This document shows positions 26,794 through 34,654 of a stretch of 64,000 nt of DNA, piece after piece (within the stretch, counting starts at the first letter, position 1; each line of letters starts with the position of its first letter). The notes below the pieces were generated by a model. It searched no databases. It saw nothing but the letters and a program-made list of their open reading frames with translations, and had not been told where the DNA came from. The DNA is from Candidatus Latescibacterota bacterium (GTDB lineage Bacteria > Latescibacterota > UBA2968 > UBA8231). The stretch lies in assembly GCA_022820485.1 (NCBI GenBank), contig JAJEFJ010000073.1:38176-102175 (forward strand), in the 5' to 3' direction. The position numbers were made by a program, and so were the translations under genes.

Positions 26794-29744
26794 TGGGCGC
26801 GCTGCGAACTAAATGCACGTTGCTCTTGGGCGCGGTAGTTCTGTGTGCCATTGAGGTCAGTGCCCAGATAGACTACGGCAATCGCCTCGGCCGCCGGGTT
26901 GATGAGCGCCGCGTATTTTCGGCCGCGGGCCGGTCAGTGCTGATCGGTGCGCTGGATCCCACCATTCAGCGCTGGTACTTGCCGCAGGAGTTGTTCACCG
27001 AGTACGGCCGCCGTCAGTGGCAGTACACCAACTATGCGCGGGAGCCTTTTCTCCGCTACGTGTCGCGTAGCCAAGAGGGTTTTTATTTTTACGATCCCTA
27101 CGGCGATCTGATTACTCGTGGCTGGCTCATCTACGATTGGCGGCAGACCCAGCCGCTGACCAGTGCCAGCAATCAGGTCACCAAGCGCGGCGAGTACCTA
27201 AGCTGGTTCAACCGCCTCATCATCTCCTCGGATATCAGCGGCGACTACAGCTATTCGATCGTGGTCGGAGATGAGCTTTTTACAACGCTGACGCCCCTGA
27301 CTTTCCGCAAGACGGGGTTCAATGGCGTGGTGACTAGTTTGGCCAGCCAGCGCTTGCGGGCGACCGGGTTGTTTTCGCGGATCTCGTCGCCGATCATCGA
27401 CATTAGCGCGGATTTTCCGACCCGGCAGCTAGAAAACGCGACTAACCTATCCGCATTTCGCTTTGAGGCCGATATCAGCGATCACTTGACCTTGGGCACG
27501 ACCTTTGTCAATTCCCACAGTAACAACGGGGCTTTGGAGAGCTTTCAGGAAAGTCCCTTTACGGGTTTGCTGACTTCGGGCCAGTTAGACCGGCGGCTCG
27601 AATTACTGGTGGTGAGGCTGTCCGACGATTCGCCTGAAGACGGCGAGGGAGGGGCCGTGCTCTTCAGCGACGACGTGGAGATCACGACGACCTTGATGCG
27701 CGAGGTGGCCGCGGGTGATAGCGTGACGTTGGTCCCTCGGGATACGGTTATCACCGGCAGCAGCATTGGCTACCGACCGTTGCGCGAAGGGGGCAAGGTG
27801 CGCGATGGCTTCCTCACGGCTGATGGACCCGAGCGCATAACGCTTAAATATCCTCTGGCAGTCGAAGATGGGGAAGACGAAGCCGGGACTTTGCGCTTGC
27901 TATTGCAGCAGAGCTTGGGGCTGAGCTTGGCCGAGGCCGAGGATGCGGTGACCGCGATCAAGAAGGTGCGTTTCCGGCTCATTCTGGCCAACGACTACCG
28001 GGTGGAGATAGCATCCGATCGGCAGACCAATCCGGTGGATCAGCCGCAGTTTCTACAGGTCGCGCGAGCGGCAGGCAATATAAAAAATCGTCTCAACCAA
28101 CAAGAGGTGGCCTTTGACTATGGGCTGCCCACCGCGAGCCAGATATACGGCGTTACCGCTGAGATGCGCGATTGGTACGGGTTTGATTTCTACGGAGAGT
28201 TCAACGTTAGCACCCGCTATCGCAAGTACCCAACCACGACCTTAAAGAAGCACGAGGCTATTGCCGGCATTGTCGGAGATCAGCACGACGTGGCCTACAT
28301 GGCCAACTTGGCGCGGGACATCGGCCCTTGGCACTTTTTTCTCGAAGGCTTTGGCATGGACGACGGATACAGCACCAACGTGCGGCCAGTGGACGGTCGC
28401 GGCTTGGTTGACTACTCGCCCGAAGCCATTATCCAGTCCTATGACTTTGTCGATGACAACGACGACAACGACCGGCATCCAGATCAGTTGCGCCGCTTTC
28501 AGGGTAGTTTGATTCCCATTCCGGGGCAGTATTTTATAATTCGGCCCAATGGCGTGGCCGATCCAGCGGTTTTTCCCGGCTACGATGAAAACGGGGATTT
28601 CCTTTCCGACTTCAACCAAAACAGCAACGGCGAGCGGCAAAACTTCTTCCCGGACTACGACGAGCCTTTTCTGCGCTACGAGGTTGACCGGCCCGAGTTT
28701 CTCTTTGGTATTGATTTGAACAACAATGGCTGGGTTGATCGCTTTGAAAACGACGACGAGCCAGACTATCCCTACAAGAAAGACCACTGGGGCTACAATT
28801 TTTACACCAGCGTTCAAGTCAATCCCGAAATCCGACTTACGGCCGGTCGTCTGCGCCAAGCCATGCACCAAGCCGCGCGCGACAACGATACCTTCTACGG
28901 GATCTTTACCTTTACCAAGAGCTTCCCCATGTGGGGTCGCTGGCGGCTCTTCGACATGGTGCGGAGGGCCGAAGACAATATCGAAGATCACCTCGTACAG
29001 TGGGTCGTGCCCAGAGCGGAGTTTGGCCAATTTAGCGAGACGACGGGTAGCAATGTGCCCGTGTCCGACCTGCTGGCCGCGGAGAATACGTGGATCAACA
29101 CGCTTTACTCGGACTGGGAGTACGACAGCCCTAGAGGTTGGAGCACCCGCCACCGATTCAAGATGGACGTGTGGAAGCAGCGGGAAGCCGAGGTGATATT
29201 GGCCCGGGACGAGGAGGGGCGCGTGCTCTTGGATGACGCGGGCGCGCCGGTGGTGGCCTTTGATCCCTTGGGCCCCGAGGGCCGCAATGGCCGCGAGTCG
29301 TCCAGTTTTGTCGGGTTGATAGACAAGGTCTCCTATGCGTTTTCGTGGAAGTCGATCTCCATTTCCCCGCGCATCAAGGGGGAATTTATGCGCCGAGTGC
29401 CCTTCAGCCGTAGCGCACCGGAGGAACGCAGTTACGACGTGCTCTACATGGTGCTGACAAATTTTCCGATTCTCCACCGCTCTTATGTGCAGCTAGGGGT
29501 TGAAGGGCGCTTTTTTTACGACCTCGAAGCCGACGAAGGGCAACTAGCGGCCGGAGAGCGGACCGGCGATTTTCGCGGCACGGTCTTGGCCTGTCAACTG
29601 ACGAGTACTCGCGCCTATTCCGGATACGAGTTGACCACTCAGATAGGCGTGCGCTTTGATCGTCGCTCGTTGGAGATCAAAGACGGGGATGGAGAGCGGA
29701 AGACCTCGGGCCTAGTGTTCCTTTCGGTATTTGCCGGATTGTAG
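26793..29744 (+). CDS. Large putative outer-membrane beta-barrel protein, copy 2
   Basis: 983 aa; the ATG overlaps the upstream stop by one base (TAATG), a strong sign of coupled translation. The signal peptide leads into IDYGNRLGRRVDERRVFSA, matching copy 1. Other shared blocks are QELFTEYGRRQWQYTNYA, SDDSPEDGEGGAVLFSDD, and the acidic segment FVDDNDDNDRHPD, GYDENGDFLSDFNQNSNG, GIDLNNNGWVDRFENDDEPD. The C-terminus (GLVFLSVFAGL) again suits an outer-membrane barrel. The two proteins have diverged strongly outside these blocks, so they probably have distinct roles or form a hetero-oligomer. No enzymatic motif is seen. Confidence 0.78.
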   Translation: MGALRTKCTLLLGAVVLCAIEVSAQIDYGNRLGRRVDERRVFSAAGRSVLIGALDPTIQRWYLPQELFTEYGRRQWQYTNYAREPFLRYVSRSQEGFYFYDPYGDLITRGWLIYDWRQTQPLTSASNQVTKRGEYLSWFNRLIISSDISGDYSYSIVVGDELFTTLTPLTFRKTGFNGVVTSLASQRLRATGLFSRISSPIIDISADFPTRQLENATNLSAFRFEADISDHLTLGTTFVNSHSNNGALESFQESPFTGLLTSGQLDRRLELLVVRLSDDSPEDGEGGAVLFSDDVEITTTLMREVAAGDSVTLVPRDTVITGSSIGYRPLREGGKVRDGFLTADGPERITLKYPLAVEDGEDEAGTLRLLLQQSLGLSLAEAEDAVTAIKKVRFRLILANDYRVEIASDRQTNPVDQPQFLQVARAAGNIKNRLNQQEVAFDYGLPTASQIYGVTAEMRDWYGFDFYGEFNVSTRYRKYPTTTLKKHEAIAGIVGDQHDVAYMANLARDIGPWHFFLEGFGMDDGYSTNVRPVDGRGLVDYSPEAIIQSYDFVDDNDDNDRHPDQLRRFQGSLIPIPGQYFIIRPNGVADPAVFPGYDENGDFLSDFNQNSNGERQNFFPDYDEPFLRYEVDRPEFLFGIDLNNNGWVDRFENDDEPDYPYKKDHWGYNFYTSVQVNPEIRLTAGRLRQAMHQAARDNDTFYGIFTFTKSFPMWGRWRLFDMVRRAEDNIEDHLVQWVVPRAEFGQFSETTGSNVPVSDLLAAENTWINTLYSDWEYDSPRGWSTRHRFKMDVWKQREAEVILARDEEGRVLLDDAGAPVVAFDPLGPEGRNGRESSSFVGLIDKVSYAFSWKSISISPRIKGEFMRRVPFSRSAPEERSYDVLYMVLTNFPILHRSYVQLGVEGRFFYDLEADEGQLAAGERTGDFRGTVLACQLTSTRAYSGYELTTQIGVRFDRRSLEIKDGDGERKTSGLVFLSVFAGL

Positions 29745-29756
29745 AGGCGGGGAGCG

Positions 29757-31511
29757 ATGACGACTGCTGCCCCTCAGGGCTGGATCATCAGCCGCCAATG
29801 GGATCTCTTGTTTTTCATTGGCACCCCGCTGCTTTCTCTCGCAGTGCTGCTGTTCGCCGCCAACTACTTCACCTCTGCTGACATTGCCCTCTTTGTGCTG
29901 GCCTTTTTCGCGGTGGGGCACCACCTGCCTGGGCTAATGCGCGCCTATGGCGAGCGGGAGCTGTTTGGCCGCTACAAGGCCCGCTTCATCGTCGCGCCGC
30001 TGGTGATCGCCTCCTTTGTCTGTTGGAGCGTATTCAACGGCCACCTCGGGTTTTTCATTTTCTTGGCCCTGTGGGACATGTGGCACTTCTTCATGCAGCA
30101 CTACGGCTTCATGCGGATCTACGAGTTCAAGCGACGCCGTCCCTCGCAGTTGAGTGCGCGGCTGGACTGGTGGCTGACAGCCGTCTGGTTCGGATACGTA
30201 ATAGCGGCCAGCCCCCACTATTTGATCAATTTTCTAGAGCGCTGCCACCGCTATGGTTTTGGACTGTACACTTGGATCAAGCCCGAATACGTCTTTTTGC
30301 TGCGGGACGCCATGCTGTACTTGGCGCTGGCCTTGTCGGTGGTTTACGTCGGTAACATGGTCGTCGAAAGGCGACGTGGCGCGCCCATCGTCTGGCCCAA
30401 GCTGGCGATTTCGGCCACTACGTTCGCCACGGTCTATTACGCGTACATCATTCTCGAAGACGTCATCTTGGGCTACGCGATCACCGCGCTGGCACACGAC
30501 ATTCAGTACTTTGCCATCGTGTGGATTTACAATCACGGAGTGCTCAGACGCTCGCAAGACTTGGGACGGTCCTTCTTCCGCTTCCTATTTGCCGATGGAC
30601 GCTTGCGCATCGTTTTGTTCTACCTGTTGCTGATATTGGCATACGGCGGCATAGAGGCCCTCGCGCGGGCGACCCAGAATTTCCTGATTTACGATATAGT
30701 AAAGGTGCTCATCGCCACCTCGGCCTTTATGCACTACTACTACGACGGGTTCATGTGGAAGGTCGGCAAGAAGGAGATCCGGCAGAACTTGATAGATGAG
30801 GATTCCGCAGAGGGCCCGAGCGAGGAGGCGTTGCCGCGCCGTGGCTGGAACGCGCTGGTGACGCGCTGGCAGAATGCGCGGGCGCAGTGGACGGCCTTTT
30901 CCTATGGGTTCGAGACCGGCAAGCAGGTGCTGTACTTCGGGGTGCCCATTCTCTTTTTTGCTTGGACCGACGCCCACTATTCGCTGTCGGACGTAAACGC
31001 CAAGGAATACTTGTCCCGACTGGTGCCGAGCGTGGCCAAAGCCCACGACGACTTGGGGGTGGCCTATAGTCAGCAGGGGGATTTCGACCGCGGCATCGTC
31101 GCCCACCAACAGGCCATTGCCGCGGATTCGACCTATGCCCAAGCCTATACGCACTTGGGGATCGCCCATTCGCTCAAAGGCGATATGAAGGCTGCCATTG
31201 GCCTGCACCAACAGGCCATCGCCTTAGAGCCCGAGTTGGCGCAGGCCCATTTCAATCTGGGGGTGGAGTACGCAAAAATGGAACGGCTCGGGGAGGCGAT
31301 TGGCGCGTTTGAGCGCGCGGTGGCCTTAGACTCGGACTACGGTCGCGCCCACTTGGCCCTAGCCCAGACGTACAAAAAGATGGGCAATCAGCCCCTCGCA
31401 AAAAAGCATTGGAACCGGGCACGCGACTTACAGGCCGCTGCGCAGCGGAAGGATTTGAGCCTGAGTGCCATGCCTTGGGCCACTGGGACGCCGCTCAAAG
31501 GCGACTCGTAA
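29757..31511 (+). CDS. Multi-pass membrane protein with histidine clusters and C-terminal TPRs
   Basis: 584 aa from an ATG preceded by GGGGAG, 12 bases after the second barrel-like gene. The first ~380 residues contain about nine membrane segments with conserved-looking histidines: VGHHLPGLMRAYGE, HFFMQHYGFMRIYE, ALAHDIQYFAIVWIYNHG and MHYYYDGFMWKVGKKE. Such intramembrane His clusters occur in metal-dependent membrane oxygenases (desaturase- or Brp/Blh-like), so an enzyme is possible but not shown. From ~420 on there are about four TPR repeats (AYTHLGIAHSLKGDMKAAIG, AQAHFNLGVEYAKMERLGEA). It closes the operon and is followed by a terminator-like hairpin. Confidence 0.78.
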   Translation: MTTAAPQGWIISRQWDLLFFIGTPLLSLAVLLFAANYFTSADIALFVLAFFAVGHHLPGLMRAYGERELFGRYKARFIVAPLVIASFVCWSVFNGHLGFFIFLALWDMWHFFMQHYGFMRIYEFKRRRPSQLSARLDWWLTAVWFGYVIAASPHYLINFLERCHRYGFGLYTWIKPEYVFLLRDAMLYLALALSVVYVGNMVVERRRGAPIVWPKLAISATTFATVYYAYIILEDVILGYAITALAHDIQYFAIVWIYNHGVLRRSQDLGRSFFRFLFADGRLRIVLFYLLLILAYGGIEALARATQNFLIYDIVKVLIATSAFMHYYYDGFMWKVGKKEIRQNLIDEDSAEGPSEEALPRRGWNALVTRWQNARAQWTAFSYGFETGKQVLYFGVPILFFAWTDAHYSLSDVNAKEYLSRLVPSVAKAHDDLGVAYSQQGDFDRGIVAHQQAIAADSTYAQAYTHLGIAHSLKGDMKAAIGLHQQAIALEPELAQAHFNLGVEYAKMERLGEAIGAFERAVALDSDYGRAHLALAQTYKKMGNQPLAKKHWNRARDLQAAAQRKDLSLSAMPWATGTPLKGDS

Positions 31512-31528
31512 GACCAAAGAGAAAATAC

Positions 31529-31555
31529 TTGACAAAAGAGGTGTTTCATTATTCT
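31529..31555 (+). promoter_or_regulatory. Weak sigma70-like promoter upstream of the CBM9-like gene
   Basis: TTGACA at 31529-31534 and TATTCT at 31550-31555 are separated by 15 bases, shorter than ideal. If used, the transcript would run through the hairpin at 31573-31603 before the gene, as in an attenuator. Confidence 0.3.
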
Positions 31556-31572
31556 TTTGACGCTTTCACGTC

Positions 31573-31603
31573 ATGCCCCTCAATTATGTATGGGGCGTTT
31601 TTT
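31573..31603 (+). terminator. Intrinsic terminator or attenuator hairpin
   Basis: ATGCCCC pairs with GGGGCGT (one G-T) across a 12-base loop and is followed by a run of six T. It lies 61 bases after the operon ending at 31511 and 34 bases before the next ATG. Confidence 0.6.
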
Positions 31604-31636
31604 ATCACTCATTCAACCAACACAGGGGGTTGTAGC

Positions 31637-32599
31637 ATGAGCAAGAAAATTGCGGTGCTGGCTGCTGTTATGGGCTTGATGGCTTCGTCCGCCTTCGCTC
31701 ATATTCCCGAAGGGACTGTATATGGTGCCTTCCAGTGGCCGACCGATAAGCTGCCCGTCCTCGACGGCGACATTTCTGAGTGGGATATCCTGCCAGCCGA
31801 GGTGTGGATTGACAGCGATAATCCCGACATCATCGTCGGCGAAGGTGACGTCGGGCGCGAAAAGGACCGCTCCAATCTGTTCTTCCGTTTTGCCATGGGC
31901 TGGAACGACGAGTTGGATCGCATTTACTATGTCTTTGACCGCTTCGATGACGTTTGGGATCGCGATGCCGGCGGTATTGGCTGCTGCGGCCAGGACGACT
32001 CGATTGAGATCGGTCTGGACTCCGACCACTCCGGTGGCTGGTTCCACGCTGGCGGCGCTGGCATTTCTGGCGACTTGAGCGAAGAAGAGGTAAAGCTCTA
32101 CAACGGCGGTCAGACCCAGACCTCGCATTACCGCTGGCCGGCTATCACGTCTGGCAGTGATCCCAATGGTTGGAGCTGGTTTTGGATGTCTAGCTCGACT
32201 TGGCACGGCGACGAGCCTTACCAGTGCTGCGCGGATTCCTTCAATCTCGACGGGGTCCATGGTGCTGAGGCCAATTTTCAAGCCGAGTGGTACACCATTG
32301 GCTGGGACGATTTCAACTGGCAGGGTGCCGACCTGAGCACCCCGCACGACTTCGTCGAGCTGGACATTGTCGGCGCTGGTTTACAGATCGTCGATAACGA
32401 CAACGGTCCGGAAGATGCCGAAGACAGAAACCCGTGGACGGCCAAGTGGACGTTAGGCGGCCAGTCCGATATCTTTGGCAACGCCGGTTCGTTTTCCGAC
32501 TTTGTGTTGTTGCCTCTCGACGAAGCCGCTCTCGCTAATCTCCCGACCTCGGTCGAGAACGATAGCTGGGGCCATATCAAGGCTTCCGTCGCTAGGTAA
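31637..32599 (+). CDS. Secreted CBM9/DOMON-like protein
   Basis: 320 aa from the ATG at 31637 with AGGGGG eight bases upstream and a clean signal peptide (MSKKIAVLAAVMGLMASSAFA). The mature part starts with LPVLDGDISEWD, the usual opening of CBM9-like carbohydrate- or haem-binding beta-sandwiches, followed by a long polar domain rich in Trp, Gly and Asp (FFRFAMGWNDELDRIYYVFD, DFVELDIVGAGLQIVDNDN). Four cysteines occur in two adjacent pairs (GCCGQ, QCCAD) and may form disulfides. It stands alone between two terminators, so it is probably controlled separately. The clean signal, good RBS and own terminator suggest a well-expressed exported protein; the ligand is unknown. Confidence 0.85.
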   Translation: MSKKIAVLAAVMGLMASSAFAHIPEGTVYGAFQWPTDKLPVLDGDISEWDILPAEVWIDSDNPDIIVGEGDVGREKDRSNLFFRFAMGWNDELDRIYYVFDRFDDVWDRDAGGIGCCGQDDSIEIGLDSDHSGGWFHAGGAGISGDLSEEEVKLYNGGQTQTSHYRWPAITSGSDPNGWSWFWMSSSTWHGDEPYQCCADSFNLDGVHGAEANFQAEWYTIGWDDFNWQGADLSTPHDFVELDIVGAGLQIVDNDNGPEDAEDRNPWTAKWTLGGQSDIFGNAGSFSDFVLLPLDEAALANLPTSVENDSWGHIKASVAR

Positions 32600-32632
32600 C
32601 TCACTCGCCTAAAGCAGCAAACATCCGTAGTG

Positions 32633-32670
32633 GGACGGGTAGGTCTTCATTGATCTACCCGTCCTTTTTT
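32633..32670 (+). terminator. Intrinsic terminator
   Basis: Perfect 10-bp stem GGACGGGTAG / CTACCCGTCC with a 12-base loop, followed by six T. It ends the CBM9-like gene. Confidence 0.9.
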
Positions 32671-32712
32671 GTCATATTTTTCGCATTTCCTCAGTCAAGT
32701 CACAAGGCCGTT

Positions 32713-34638
32713 ATGCCACAGCGCATTGGGATTCTCCTAGCATTTGGATGGTATTTTTGGGGCGGGCCGGCTTCTGTTGCAGCCCTGACCGTAATCCGCC
32801 TCGGAGGAGAAGATTTGCCCCCGCCCGATTTGGAGGTCCCCTATGAGTTCGTGCAATTGTCGTGGGCCGAGGTGGACCCAAGGCGGCACGGCTTGGCCGA
32901 ATTGGTAAAAATAGATACCGGCTTTGTCGAGCCGCTGCACTTAGATCCCACTGTCAACTTGGTGCCGACCCTCGAAGAGTTCGGCGGACAGGTGCTGGCT
33001 CTGGATTGGATCGGTTGGGGGCCGGCTAGCGGTAACGACTTGGCCATGTTCGATGGCGATCCCACGACGGCGTTTTTGGGCGATGGCGATTGGGGTGGGG
33101 ACTACGGTGTCATTCGCCAGAAATCGCTGGTTTTCGACTTTGGGGGCCGCTTTTTCCTCGAACGCATTCGCTTCTTCCCCCGCGAGCGATTTTTGGCCGA
33201 CCGGTTTGTGCAACGCTTCATCATCGGCATTAGCGACGGCGATCCGCTTAAAAAAGACACGCGGGAATTCAGACGAGGCATCCGGGGCAGCTTCTTTGAC
33301 TTCGACCTTCCGTACAATGTCTTCGAGAACGTCGAGTCTGTCATTGATATGTCCCTGCCGACCGTACCGGTGCGGCGGTTGCTATTTGAAGCGCCTGAGA
33401 ACACGCGTGGCATTTGGGAGATCGCGGAGTTGGAAATCTACGGCAATGGTTTTGCGCCGTTTGCCAGCTATGTGTCGAACGTGATCGACTTGGGCGCACC
33501 CGCCAGCCTCGGGAGCCTGACGTGGGCTGGCCAACAGGACGAAGGGGCCGCACTGGCGTTGAGCACGCGCAGCGGTCGCGATGACGACCCCAATACCTAT
33601 TGGCGCTATACCTTTCGCGGCGGCGAGCGCACCCGCTTCGACGACAAGGGTCGCCCGCTGAACTTGGCGTCATACAACAAGCTCGCGTTAGGGGCGCGAG
33701 GGGGCATCACTCACGACACAGCCGCGTGGGCTTTCTGGAGTGCCGCACACGACTTTGTCGCTGGTGAGGGCCCCATCGCTGGAGCCGGGCCGCGCCAGTT
33801 TGTGCAGGTCCGCGCCGACTTCACGTCGAGTCAGCGTGCCAGTGGTCGGCTCGATTGGGTGGAGTTAGCTGTGTCGATCCCCCCGGTGGCGCAACAAGCC
33901 ATCGCCGAGATCATGCCCTCGGTGGTGCCACCGGGGGCTGCCGCCGCGTTCACCTACAAGGTTAAGGCGGCGGTTGCCAGTGATGATTTGGGTTTTGATC
34001 GATTAGCCATCGACACACCTGCGCGGGTGCAGCGCGTGGATGAGGTGCGGCTGTCGGGTCAGCCGGTGGCCTTCGACGTCGTCCACAGCGACGACACGGG
34101 GTTTGTGTTGTCCGTGCCCTTGGTGGATGCACAGCGCACCCAAGAGGTATTAGAGGTGGATTTTTACTCGTCGGTGTTCCAGTTTGGCACGGTGTTTACC
34201 GGTCGCATTTTCAACAGCCAGCATCCTGCAGAAGTGCCGCAGGCGTTGGCTTGGGGGGATGCGGATGGGGTGCCTTCGAGTGAGCGTTTGCGGGTAGATT
34301 TGACGGGATTGGGCACAGGCCCTTTGGGAGTGTTGTCGGTGGTGCCTGGGGTGTTCAGTCCCAATGGGGATGGGATCAACGATGTGGTGGAGATTGGCTG
34401 TGACGTGCTGAATTTGTCAGGTCCCTCGTCGGTGGAGTGTTGGGTGTATGATGTATCGGGTCGTCGTTTGGGATTGGTGGATGCGTCGAGGTTGGGTAGT
34501 GGTCGGTATGTGGGGGTATGGGATGGTCGGGATACGGATGGCTCTTTATTGCCGCCGGGGTTGTATGTAGTGGGTTTGCGTGTGGAGACGGATCAGGGGA
34601 CGACGCAGCGGCAGGCGGTCATCTCCCTAGTATACTAA
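32713..34638 (+). CDS. Exported discoidin/FlgD-like surface protein (family A)
   Basis: 641 aa from the ATG at 32713, five bases after ACAAGG; the frame itself is open from 32650. A signal peptide leads to the family start ALTVIRLGGEDLPPPDLE. It has the discoidin-like half (FDGDPTTAFLGDGDWGG, ENTRGIWEIAELEIYGNG), the module PNTYWRYTFRGGERTRFD, and a C-terminal FlgD-like Ig domain (FSPNGDGINDVVEIGCDV, WDGRDTDGSLLPPGLYVV) ending in ISLVY. It matches the next gene closely over its whole length and the protein at 16500-18404 more distantly. Base use in the last ~400 bases shifts toward T and G compared with its paralogue. It opens the rightward operon 32713-39213. Confidence 0.83.
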   Translation: MPQRIGILLAFGWYFWGGPASVAALTVIRLGGEDLPPPDLEVPYEFVQLSWAEVDPRRHGLAELVKIDTGFVEPLHLDPTVNLVPTLEEFGGQVLALDWIGWGPASGNDLAMFDGDPTTAFLGDGDWGGDYGVIRQKSLVFDFGGRFFLERIRFFPRERFLADRFVQRFIIGISDGDPLKKDTREFRRGIRGSFFDFDLPYNVFENVESVIDMSLPTVPVRRLLFEAPENTRGIWEIAELEIYGNGFAPFASYVSNVIDLGAPASLGSLTWAGQQDEGAALALSTRSGRDDDPNTYWRYTFRGGERTRFDDKGRPLNLASYNKLALGARGGITHDTAAWAFWSAAHDFVAGEGPIAGAGPRQFVQVRADFTSSQRASGRLDWVELAVSIPPVAQQAIAEIMPSVVPPGAAAAFTYKVKAAVASDDLGFDRLAIDTPARVQRVDEVRLSGQPVAFDVVHSDDTGFVLSVPLVDAQRTQEVLEVDFYSSVFQFGTVFTGRIFNSQHPAEVPQALAWGDADGVPSSERLRVDLTGLGTGPLGVLSVVPGVFSPNGDGINDVVEIGCDVLNLSGPSSVECWVYDVSGRRLGLVDASRLGSGRYVGVWDGRDTDGSLLPPGLYVVGLRVETDQGTTQRQAVISLVY

Positions 34639-34654
34639 AGGAGCCGAGTATGGC
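34622..34654. repeat. 33-bp gene-junction repeat, copy 1
   Basis: Identical to 36547-36579. It contains the 10-bp palindrome TAGTATACTA (which includes the stop codon of the upstream gene), the AAAGGAG ribosome-binding site and the next ATG. Confidence 0.9.

Noticed and set aside
28242..29477. 411-codon leftward frame opposite the second barrel-like gene
   Set aside because: No family resemblance; the plus-strand gene is coupled to its neighbour and has clear paralogy.
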